DNA from: Paraglomus occultum
Lineage: Eukaryota > Glomeromycota > Glomeromycetes > Paraglomerales > Paraglomeraceae
Direction: 5' to 3'
Length of the DNA stretch: 31,299 nt
Assembly: GCA_910592205.1 (NCBI GenBank)
Contig: CAJVPJ010000271.1
Location: 1 to 31,299, forward strand
The stretch's first letter is position 1, and each line of letters starts with the position of its first letter. The notes beneath the pieces are model-generated. The model was not told where the DNA came from. It did not search any database and was given only the letters and a program-made list of their open reading frames with translations. The translations under genes and the position numbers were made by a program. Positions 19,647-29,983 of the stretch are shown here, in pieces.

Positions 19647-21600
19647 TCATGTTTGCAATCTTGGAATTTGTGCTTGCTGCATTCTGAATGCTATTCTATC
19701 CTCATTAATTTGTGCGTTGATCCGTGCTTCTTCAATAAGTCTATCGCGAATCGGTGGATTGTATGGGTATACAAGACCGTCACCTGGTGGAGATCCGAAT
19801 GGTACTAGAGACAGAACAGACATTAAACATAATATAAAATAATAACGTTAAATCAACTTCATTTTTATATATACACTTACAAAACCACAACCACCACTTC
19901 GTGCCCATAACACTTTTCCAGTTGTCACTCCAGCCAAGGTCCCAGAGATTCTCCCCTTGACGTGTGGTTGCTACCCCATAACAAAGCGGATTGTTGGCGT
20001 CAAACTGTACACGAACGTGATATTGTCGCTTGCGGTGTGATATACTCTCTATGGTCGTTCGGTTTTTCAGCATGGAAGTTAAATGTACTAGCGTGAAACC
20101 TGTTAATAATATCCCAAAAAGGAAAGCTCTAAATAATGAAAATAATGGTAATGAAAGCATGTCATATTATTACGCTGTAACATTTCTTAATCAATCTAGA
20201 TACAAGACAAAAATATTACTAACAGAATGAGAAGTATTATCCACTGGATGTCCAAGTCCTCCTAACATACAACAATACAAATAATATTAGTATGCAGCAC
20301 AATGCAAAAGAAAAACCATATTAATACTGATGTCTTTTACCTTATCTGATAGTTGTTGTGCTATGATAGCAATTGTCGCTGCAAAGATAAAATCAGAATA
20401 TAATGCAGTATAGAGTACGAATAAGAAGAAAAACTTGTAGTTATTGTAACCAACACAGCCATTAACCCTGGAAGTATAGCAGTAACAACTTATTAATAAC
20501 ATATAATTACTTTACTTAGTATGTCCACATTCAGAACGTAGCACTTACCACGGGCAGTGACTATATGATGGCAGATAAATACATCGGTTAATAAACCAGT
20601 ACAATATACTATCCAATGCTTATGTGTCATAAATTTAATACGTACTGATCCATTTTCAATACACACTTGTCACATTCTGAGCAATGATGACATCGATCAG
20701 GCTTCACGTAATTGCATCGATCACACCAACGCAAACCGCCGTCACGCTTACTTATTACTGTGCTAGACATAGGAATCATAACGCGTGTCTGCTGATTACT
20801 TACAGGTGTGGATCCCATCAGTGTCTCAGATGTAACTGATATCGTCGTTGTGATGTCTTTTATATATGCATTTTCCATTGGCCTTAACTGATCAGAAGTA
20901 GAAATCGGACCAGACGGAGATGTCGCAATTCTCGTAGATGCTGTTGACGGTGTACTTGGTGATGAGACGGTCGTAGTAGATGACGTGGAACCGCTTGGCG
21001 CATATACAGGTGTTGAATTGGATGGCGGCGTTGATTTGGGAGGCTACATCATAATATATATAATCCGTTATTGTAAGCGAACGCTTTCACATTATATCCA
21101 ACTATAATGCAAGTTATACCTGTGCAGGCGATCCTGGTTTCTGAATAACGATTCTGGTATATGATGATAAGACCATTACAAGCAGAATGTCGACAATCGT
21201 CAAGTATGTGACTATACAAATAAAAATTGCTATAAAACCAACATCGAATTCCAAAGAGATTATTGATCTAAGTGGGAATCCTGTCTTCCTACCGGTCTGC
21301 CCTATCTTTTTTTCCGTTCTCAATAATGGCTTCACTATGCAGAATGAAAATTTTTAGTTGACATATAATAAATACAGCATTAATGCAATGAGTCTTTCAT
21401 AATCATTTCAGCTATAAATTTGTGTATATGCCAATTAGATGCGCATACCCACGCCTGCTGAATATATGCGCAAATAATAGATAAGTTGTAGACATAGACA
21501 TACCGCATATTCGAAATACAAATACGTAGTACGTGTATCCTACCAGTAAACACACAACAATAGGCATAAAACGGCCGACGACAGCAGAGATGCTTCCCAT
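19647..21600 (-). CDS. DHHC-type protein S-palmitoyltransferase (Pfa3/ZDHHC2-15-20-like)
   Basis: Eight exons (21600-21504, 21334-21120, 21043-20646, 20560-20549, 20467-20341, 20261-20224, 20128-19881, 19804-19647) join to 430 aa. It transfers palmitate from palmitoyl-CoA to cysteines of client proteins, via an acyl-cysteine in the DHHC motif, in endomembranes. Hydrophobic spans lie at about 12-32, 62-88, 250-280 and 287-312, the usual four. The cysteine-rich domain (RWCDRCNYVKPDRCHHCSEC, DKCVLKM) leads into D236-H-H-C239-P-W, then VNGCVGYNNYKFF. The TTxE motif follows the fourth span (RTTIES). The loop between spans 2 and 3 carries an unusually long Ser/Thr/Pro-rich insert (about 105-205). 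The DHHC codons are spread over three exons, with a 12-nt micro-exon in the middle. Close similarity to the vacuolar/Golgi group is judged from the core only. Confidence 0.93.
20549..20560 (-). other. 12-nt micro-exon encoding the catalytic HCP of the DHHC motif
   Basis: Exon 3 ends ATG GAT CA before GTACGT (20645). An ATAG acceptor is followed by TCACTGCCCGTG and then GTAAGT, and exon 5 begins G GTT AAT after CCAG. Joined, this reads M-D-H-H-C-P-W-V-N. Without these 12 nt the frame is kept but becomes M-D-Q-V-N, with the catalytic Cys lost. The flanking introns are 85 and 81 nt. Confidence 0.9.
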
Positions 21601-22272
21601 GTCGTTTATGAGATGCTTGGAGCTGTTTTAAAGTACTGGGTACACTATTTATTTGTCAATATATGGAAGGTGACAAACTATTGGACGTCCAATTTAGCTA
21701 CTGTTACATATACGCACTTTGTGACACTTTGACATATTTCTTTTGATCCTCACGATATTTTCTTATGGACAAAGAAGTCTGTAAGTTTCCAACGTTCTTG
21801 GCGAGAGGATCTTTATAAACAATCTAGTGCCGAGGAAATTTTTGTACAGTGTTACTCACGTAATTTACTAGTCGGCGTAAATACTTAGACAACGTTGTCT
21901 TCATGGATGAGTTTTCGAGAAAAGTATTAAATATGAATCGGTTGTGTTCTTCCGGCACTTCTGTATGGTCAATGAGTCAATGAAAAAATCGGTTTATAAT
22001 TTTAAGACATCTGAGTCAGTTCCAGAAAGGTTCGATATTAGATGATCTCGGATTTGAACGAAGATGTCGAGCTACTAAGTAGCAAGTATCTACATGTTCT
22101 TTGGGAGAGCCAATATTGTAAATGCAATGAAATCCGCTGCCTTTATTGAAGCCGACTATTCATTAGAGCGAACCATTGTTATCATGATCCGAGGAAGATA
22201 TCACTTTAAGTTATGCAACATTAATTAATTATAAGCAGTCTGATAATAATTGGTCATGGTAAGTCATTATAG

Positions 22273-22286
22273 CCCCCCCCCCCCCC
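22273..22286. repeat. Homopolymer run of 14 C
   Basis: Uninterrupted run of C in otherwise AT-rich DNA; likely length-variable and a sequencing risk. Confidence 0.9.
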
Positions 22287-23394
22287 TTTAGACATTTTCA
22301 TTTCCCAATTGTGCGAATTATTGAAACCTCAATAAATATAATGTTTTATTGTACGGGAACTAAAATTTTCGATTACAGCATTCTTTAATACAATGTTTTC
22401 CAGAGAATGAGATACCATATCATTTTTGTTTTCGAAAAAGTTGATAACAACCTGACTGTCAGAAAGTAAAACGGAGATACTGTGCGTTTTATTCCCAGCA
22501 ATCATGTATTGTGCTCAGAAAATTGCTCGAAAAACGCATTCAAATCTCTGAAAAACCGAGTTTTAGCGTGATATTATTATCGGCATCTAATTGTTTCAGA
22601 CTATCTTTTGCTCGTTTTACGGAAAGGAGACGGTAATAAACATCATTCTATTCGTATTGCAATTATAATCGAAAAATCGATTAAAAATAACAAATTTAAG
22701 CGTTGCATCAACTTGGCCCTTGTCCGATGAAAAGCCTCCGATAACAGAGAACTAATAATAAGTTCAGGTTAAGTGACATTATGAACGACAATACGGACGT
22801 TATACAAGTGTTTACCGTTCGGTCAGCATGCTTAATTTTCTCCGATCGTTTCTGTGTGTGATATTCCGAAAACGCTTTATTTCTTTAGAAGTGTCCTCAA
22901 ATACAAGTGATTGTGCAGAACGTATCTATGATTATTGTAATGAAGCTGTTGAATTTTGTAAAGTATTTTCTCTTACTAGGGCGGCAACCGTATAATATAC
23001 ACATGGAGCTATAGCCGTGATTAATCAAGTGCGTCAAGGCTATATGTGACGCGTAGAACCCATCTAACATACATAATTAGCAACGATGAAGTCAACGCGT
23101 TGATGATGATACACGCATAGGAATTAAACAATAATAAATGCAAAATCTCTTCTATTGCATGGGTAATCAAAACGAGCAGTGCATAATCTTTATAACAATA
23201 TATGCAAACTACTCTACAGAAGTTTAATGAATCTAACATCGATCATATTGATATTGCCCAAAGTGAAACCAATACAGAACGTGGCATCAGAAATGAGGCT
23301 AAATAAAATAAATAGAATTTAAAACAAAGAGATAATCTAATGTGTAGTATACAGGAAGGGCGGGTTGAATATTAACAGATTAAGAACAGTATTA

Positions 23395-23434
23395 GTTGTT
23401 TGTTTGTTTGTTTGTGTTTGTTTTTAAAAAAAAA
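23395..23434. repeat. TTTG microsatellite followed by an A run
   Basis: About seven units of TTTG with one TG interruption, directly followed by nine A. Confidence 0.85.
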
Positions 23435-23748
23435 GTCAGCTAACAATGACAAACATTAAACCAGCAAGACTATAAAATCTAAAAGGGATATTAAGATAAA
23501 TACGTGAAATTTGCCATCCCGCGGCATACCTATATAATTTAAGATAATTGTATATAATGTTTTTTTTATAATCGATGATATTAATACAAAGTCCATTCGC
23601 AACAAACCCCGGATAGTAAATCAAAACTTATTCCGTCAATAACAAATGACCTCAAGTCATCTCATAATCCGAAACATATCCTCAGATCTTCATCCAGTGT
23701 CTATTAACACATCTCATTATAGTCTCCTTTTTACATCTTGTTAATAAA

Positions 23749-24723
23749 TTAATGTCTTCCTCCTTTCTTCTTCCGCCCTTTCTTCCCATTGTTAGCGCTT
23801 GCTGTTTTCATGAATCTCTTCTTCTGCTCATCTATTGCCATTAAATATCTCTCGTATTCTTCCATCTCCTTCCGCACTAGCTTAGCAATTTTGAACTCCT
23901 TCTTGTGCTTTGTTAAATAATAGTACTGCACCGCTTTCTTGATGGATGTACCGCATTCAGAACCAATGGCACCAAAATCCTTACCATGCCGGAGATACAT
24001 AGCTAAATAATGCTTTCGTTGTGCGGATGGCCACAAAGAGAGTGTATCGCTTCGCAATTGGGTCGGATATGAAAAATTCTTCGACCCACAGACTCCAGAC
24101 AGCTCGCCTATATCAACCTCGTTCCACGCACGAGGGTAAGTTATGGCTAATGGAGGCGTTGGAGCAGCACGCTGCTCATAATAGTTCCTTATCCTCTCAT
24201 CGTCATCCTGGACAGTGGCATCTTTACCCCTTGTGCGCATTGCTGGGCCAGTTGATGGTCTTCCAATTATTTCTTCCTTGGATAATCGACGATGTTTGGG
24301 TATTCGCGCTGAACGACGAGGCGTTGTTGAGACAGAAGGTGAGGGTGAGGGTGTGCGAACAGGCGTTGAACAGGCAGGTGACGCGGGCAACTGAGTGCTG
24401 GAAAGGATGGATTTCGATATATGCTCGTTTATGAGCAAGGAAGTCGTATCTTCATCACCTGAGCTGTATGAAGCAGGGCTGGAGTAAAAGTCTAGAGGCG
24501 ATAATGGAGCATGGTCTATTACGCGTGACGATACTCGCGTAGGTTTCGACGTATTGTCCTGTTTTATTTCTACTTGTGCCATTTCTGCTTGTGTTAGTGA
24601 AGAGAAGTCGCGTCTACATAAAGGTAGTTGTAGCGTTGGAGAAAGTACAGGAGGTAACGCGCTGCCAGGGATTATAGTATGTACATGTAGACTGGGAAGT
24701 GGCGTTAAGTGTGATGAGGCCAT
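23749..24723 (-). CDS. SANT/Myb-domain chromatin protein, intronless
   Basis: A single uninterrupted frame of 324 codons. The N-terminal 150 residues are low complexity (Ser, Pro, Thr), with a basic patch TPRRSARIPKHRR at about 130. Residues about 228-280 form a SANT domain: WPSAQRKHYLAMYLRHGKDF, then GAIG.., then KKAVQYYYLTKHKKEF. The GKDF...I...KK..V.YYY.TK signature is that of co-repressor-type SANT domains (NCoR/RCOR/MIER-like), which contact histone tails and deacetylases. A helical charged stretch and a Lys/Gly-rich tail (GKKGRKKKGG) follow, probably a nuclear signal or nucleic-acid contact. No ELM2 domain or second SANT is present, so the parent family is uncertain. It is the only multi-hundred-codon gene here without introns, and an upstream exon beyond 24723 cannot be excluded. 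Confidence 0.82.
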   Translation of the reverse strand: MASSHLTPLPSLHVHTIIPGSALPPVLSPTLQLPLCRRDFSSLTQAEMAQVEIKQDNTSKPTRVSSRVIDHAPLSPLDFYSSPASYSSGDEDTTSLLINEHISKSILSSTQLPASPACSTPVRTPSPSPSVSTTPRRSARIPKHRRLSKEEIIGRPSTGPAMRTRGKDATVQDDDERIRNYYEQRAAPTPPLAITYPRAWNEVDIGELSGVCGSKNFSYPTQLRSDTLSLWPSAQRKHYLAMYLRHGKDFGAIGSECGTSIKKAVQYYYLTKHKKEFKIAKLVRKEMEEYERYLMAIDEQKKRFMKTASANNGKKGRKKKGGRH

Positions 24724-27649
24724 TCCTAGCGCGTATATAGGTTCGGAATAGTAGTAAGATTTAATACCTAAATGTTATTCAAGCTTCTTTGTGTATATTT
24801 CATATGCCACACATTAAAGTGTTCCAGTGGAGTACTATGTGTCGCTCTCCTAAACGCAGTTATTAAGTTACTTAGTTATACAGATTTATCTAATAATGTC
24901 TCTATGCGCAACAAGAAAACTTTAGTTCTCTTTAAAGATCTAGGGATGATGGGTAAAGAACGATAGTCGGTATATGTGTAAAGAATGTTCGAGAGGTTGT
25001 CTACGCCTTATTGACGTTGGCGTTGCGCTAATATGTTAGCGGCGTGGTTGTGAACGTCAGGGAATAAATACAAGAACGGCAGAAGTAGTAGAAGGCTGAG
25101 TTGACAAAGAGACGCGAAAAATGGTGTGCTTTATGTTCGGGGATATACTATGTCCAGCGTTAAGGCGGAGTTTAGTGTTCAGAATAGATGTAAACGGGGT
25201 TTCTAAAATGCTTGGCTAGTCTAAATAAATCAGAAATTGAAATCACAAGATCTCCAATGAGTATGGTGGGATTTGGTGGACGTTTCACCCACCTCGGGTG
25301 ATGTTTCGGGGGCTGAAGACAAGGAGTTTGGAGTTGAGGAAGGGGTAAGCAGTAACGGAATACTATTCGCAAACTGAGCCTGTGAACATAAGAGTCTGTT
25401 GTAAGTGTGCTATGCAAGATGCTCTGCAGCAAACGATTATAATAATATATATAACGCATTTATCGCGATGTTAATATTCGATGACGTATGAGGTTAAAAT
25501 TCATCATTCGGTCATTTATGGAGACGAGCACACTGCTGAGAGCGCGTTAAGAAGATAAAGAGTGGAAGATTATGACTTTAACGTATAAATAGAAAGGTTA
25601 GATTCCAGTGTGCATATAGTGAAAACAGATGTTAGATATACAATAAATAGCGTTTATAAACTGAATGTTGGTTGGGACATATTGATACAGTTTGCGTATT
25701 TGCTTTCGGCAATGCTAAGAGAGTCTTATCTCGGCTATTACTGCGACAACACGACGAAAGCACAACGCATTTGATGCGCGCCCAATGAATGATCATAAAT
25801 GGAGGCTGCGCAACCGCGTCGCTGGAATTGATACACAATCTGCAGGTCGATGTTCGTTCTTTTTTTTTTTCTCTTTTTTTTTAGTAAAGGGGAAGAAACT
25901 CAACGCATTGCTTATTCCTTTGTATCGGATAGTCGAAACAAAACAAAGTGACACTATCTTCATTATCCGCAAAACAACGACGAAAGAATATAACGGGAAA
26001 CATAACAAAAGTCAACTAAAAGACTAATTTAGTAAAGAAATGGACGCAAGTGGGTTAAGCAATATCCCCACGACTTTCCAGAGGACGAGTAGCGAGTGTT
26101 ATCAACATTAGTAATATGCGTATGTATCAAGTTATTGTGCTCGAATAACAATTATTATAAATCTATAAATGATACAATAATAACAATCATAGTGGTTTTA
26201 CAATAATGTAATAATATATTTTCAATTATTAATATAGCCCGTCCTTCTTTCCTTATTGTTGTTTCTAATTATTTATAATATTATACTGTGATAGTTACGG
26301 TTATAATTAGGACTCTGCCAATTATTTGGACTATTTTCGACCAAATTAGGCCAATTTCCAGCAATTGCGTTCATTGGTTGAACGAGCAAGAGATGTCCTT
26401 AATAATACCTACCCTTGTCGGTTGATGATGAACACATTGTCACCGTTTGTGGAAGATATCCCGACAAGCCACGTACAACAAATTCCATCTCATGTTTCAC
26501 AATGCACGATAAATATCTAACAGTTCGCCGGATAGTTATCAACGTTGGGGCGATCAAAATGATCATAAGATGATCAGCCAAATGAAAATAAGGTCAGAGA
26601 ATGAATAAGTTAGTTTCTTTTGTAAGCTGTGTTCATCTTTTCTTACGTGATATAATAACTGGTACGCTAGAGAAATCGGTAGTAAAGTTTTTTTTATGCT
26701 ATTTTACTCTGATTGGTGACAATGGAACTTTGGCGTTTGTATGTGTGATAGTATCCTGCTTTGTATACCAAATGCTGGCGATATAGTGTTTTAACGCCTG
26801 TCATCTTGGGGAGAATTCCCAAATCGATATCTCAACCAAAAAATTTAAACATGAATTTTAATATTCTAAAAAGTTTTTGAATTGTACCGTAAACTGTGAA
26901 CCATGCTGTGGTTATGAAAAGTGGAATATTCGGAAGTGTTTTCCGGAATGCAGTGCAAGTGTTGATGTTGATTTCGATGACAATGGAAAGCGTAACATCT
27001 AAATACTAATGATACGAAACAGATGTAGAACAGATGTAGATATACGAGATTGTGTATACAAGTGTGTTACAGTAATTACTTCAGCTGCATTATCCCATAC
27101 ATCAATTAATGTTATTCGTCCGTTTTATATCACATGTTTATGCTTAGTTTGTCCTACGGAACAGTTCGGGTTCGGCTATTTTGATTTTTCATGTATCATA
27201 TGCCTATGTTAGACAACACACAGACACAGCCGAGCGGTTAGCTCCCGCTGGATTCTCTATTACGTCCAATGATATCCCAATAATTTGTCCATCGACCAGT
27301 AACTTCATCCTTTTGCCATTAAACTCGAACGCTATACACTGGGATTCACATAAATAGTTATCACAATAAATTCTCCGTTTCATTGACCCCTAAAATTAGC
27401 CCCCTCCCCCAACTCCCCAACAGCATTCAGTTGTCTCGCAAAAAAACGACCATACAATATTTATTTAGTGCATGATATTGTATATAAGTTACAATGATCC
27501 TTTTAGAGGAATTATATAAATCTCTATATCCTCAGTACATTTCTCTGTGATTTCCCAATTTCCGTTGTCTGACTTCTACTATTATTGTTCATATACTATT
27601 ATTGTCACTTTATGAATGGTATGACTTCACACCAAAAATTTGCTCCAGT
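24724..27649. other. Long divergent intergenic region, no gene seen
   Basis: About 2.9 kb between the start of the SANT gene and the start of the lipase gene, which diverge. It contains T-rich tracts (about 25860-25882), AT-rich runs and short open frames. The longest, 25172-25459 (minus), ends with a hydrophobic non-repetitive segment but has no recognisable family. A possible half tRNA-like D-arm lies at 27232-27244. The promoters of both genes must lie near the two edges. Confidence 0.4.
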
Positions 27650-29983
27650 ATGAAATCAAGAAAGAACATCCCAAATGAATTTTCCTTGGAATATGTTAAC
27701 AAATCTCACATTGAATCTTTCGAGAGAGCGCTTGCATTGAATCCGGACACTGATCCTAATGAGCACATTGTTGCTGCCACCGAATTACTCCCATTTAGAC
27801 AACCTGCACCCTCGACAGCAGAGGGAATAACGTATCAGTTGTTCAGGTTTCCATTGATGGTCAGTTCTGTCAATTACATGAGTGAACTTTGATCGAACTT
27901 TAATGAATTCACCGCTACTGTTCATTAGATCATCGCCTTTGCGTATATACTTGTCGAAGCTATTCTTTATCTCATTGTAAGAGCAATTGTTGCATCATGG
28001 GAATATATTGTTACATAGTAAGTAGTAACCTAACAGATTCCTTTACAAGTATTATTGTCCCCATTACTGACTTTTGTTATATTCAGTCTACATGGAAGAG
28101 GAACCAATCTCACAAATAGTCTCAAGGAAGCAAGAACATATAAGGAATGGGTTGATGTAGCATTAAAATTGGATGCGTGCTACGGCTATGACAAATGGAA
28201 ACAAGAAATTCCATTCCGATATTATGACTACAATCTATTGCAGAAAGTGGAAAGGGATCTCAGAGAATTTAGAAAAGGCAAATTGGCTGATCCATACGCA
28301 TTGAAAAATTTGTTAATTCACTCGGTTAAAGGAAATTTTGCGGGAGTAGAGAACACAAGACTATACACTCATACTCATTATGGTACCAAGGGACTAGTAG
28401 AATCGTATATTGATGAAGGTCCGCTAAATGTACATACTTCTAATACGCGCCAGGAGATTTATTTGATGATTGGATTGTATCATATTATGAGTTTGTACCG
28501 TTTTTAACTTTCTTATCGTCTTTGCATTTTATAGTGACAGAATCTCTCGACCATCTGCGCAAATCCTCCCTCATTTCGCACAGGGATAAACACCGGCTAT
28601 TTAAATTAGCGTGCAAGAACTATGGCCGTACTGCCCTTTGTCTGAGTGGGGGAGCTAGCTTCGGCTATTATCACATCGGTGTAGTGCGCGCACTCTATGA
28701 TGCTGGTCTGCTCCCATCGGTTATCACGGGCACCAGCTCTGGCGGTCTTATAGCCGCATTAACGTGTACCCATACTAACGAGGAATTAGAGCAAGTGCTA
28801 CGACCAGAAATCTGTTCCCGCCTCAATGCTTGTGGGGATTCGATAGATTTGTGGCTGAAGAGATTTTGGAAAACCGGCGCTAGATTCAGTGCTGTTGATT
28901 GGGCACATAAAGTTCAATGGATTACGAAAGGGAGCTTGACTTTTCGAGAAGCTTACGAGAGAACAGGAAGGATACTCAATATTTCTGTTATCCCGTACGA
29001 TACACATTCTCCTCCTAAGCTTCTTAATTATATTACAGCGCCTGACTGTGTAGTATGGTCAGCCGGTAAGTGATTTGACGTACAATTATCTAAACGTTGC
29101 AAACTATACATAATATTAATTACTCATTGATGCAGTGATTGCCAGCGCTGCAGTACCGGGCATATTGAATCCAGTTGTTCTTATGCAAAAAACAGCGGAT
29201 GGATCACTCGTGCCTTATAATTATGGACACAAATGGAAAGATGGGTCGTTACGCACGGATATTCCACTACAGTCTCTCTACACTCTGTTTAACGTCAAGT
29301 TTACTATAGTATCCCAAGTCAATCCTCATATTCACATATTTTTTTATGGGCCTCGTGGCTCAGTCGGTCGTCCAGTTGTTCATCGTAAAGGACGTGGATG
29401 GCGAGGGGGGTTCCTATTATCTAGTCTTGAGCAAATGCTTAAATTAGACTTAAGCAAATGGTTGAAAGTGATCAGAGATCTAGAATTGATGCCACCTGTA
29501 GCCGATCAGGATTGGAGCTCTGTCTGGCTACAGCGATTTGACGGCAATATCACTATTCTTCCCAAAATAACACTATGGGACTATTATTATATACTATGTG
29601 ATCCAGATTATCGTCGTCTATCCCACATGATTACATATGGTCAACGAGCAGCATGGCCAACATTGAAAATGATATCCAATAGGTTAAAAATCGAGCGTGC
29701 TATTGAGAAAGGACGACGAACGGTCAAGCGTGAGCAATACCGGTTGCGTCGGCGGGTAGATTGTAATCATTATGATCACGAAGACACGGAAAATACTTCT
29801 GAATCAGTCGATTCATCTGTTGGCGGGAATAGCGGATCGAGCGATTCAGGTGACAGAAATGAGGGAAATGATGTTGGAATCGAGTATGCAAAGAGATGGC
29901 GCGAACATAGCGGGCTAATAAGGAAGAAAGGACATTCTTCGTATTCCATCTCGATGTCGCAATCCGATGATGATAGTTTTTGA
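27650..29983 (+). CDS. Patatin-type triacylglycerol lipase, Tgl3/4/5 (DUF3336) family
   Basis: Five exons (27650-27859, 27929-28017, 28087-28418, 28535-29065, 29136-29983) join to 669 aa. Members hydrolyse triacylglycerol on lipid droplets, and some also have lysophospholipid acyltransferase activity. Residues 1-70 are a hydrophilic leader, and about 71-99 (exon 2) form one hydrophobic span. The DUF3336 region follows (EARTYKEWVDVALKLDACYG, FAGVENTRLYTHTHYGTKGL). The patatin core starts at NYGRTALCLSGGASFGYYH, where the Gly-rich part is the oxyanion hole. The nucleophile is Ser278 in GTSSG, and the dyad Asp423 is in KWKDGSLR. PRGSVGRPVVHRKGRGWRGG and LDLSKWLKV are family hallmarks. The tail is Ser/Gly/Asp-rich. 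The start was chosen because it is the first ATG in frame before the FSLEY block. The third intron uses an unusual GTCCGC donor that alone restores the conserved reading frame. Confidence 0.95.

Larger units (their letters stand above)
21601..23748. other. Long intergenic region, no gene seen
   Basis: About 2.1 kb with no open frame above 60 codons until 23021-23239 and 23436-23624 (minus), both low-complexity and AT-rich without motifs. It holds a 14-base C run and a TTTG microsatellite. The left edge includes the promoter of the DHHC gene; the right edge the 3' UTR of the SANT gene. Confidence 0.45.

Noticed and set aside
24021-24434. Plus-strand 137-codon frame over the SANT gene
   Set aside because: Opposite strand of a well-supported coding frame; no recognisable domain.
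27221-27262. tRNA-like 5' half: a GCCGAGCGGTTAGCTC stretch with a perfect 4-bp D-arm (GAGC/GCTC)
   Set aside because: No anticodon stem, T-arm (GGTTCGA..) or acceptor partner follows at the right spacing, so it is at most a tRNA-derived fragment or chance.
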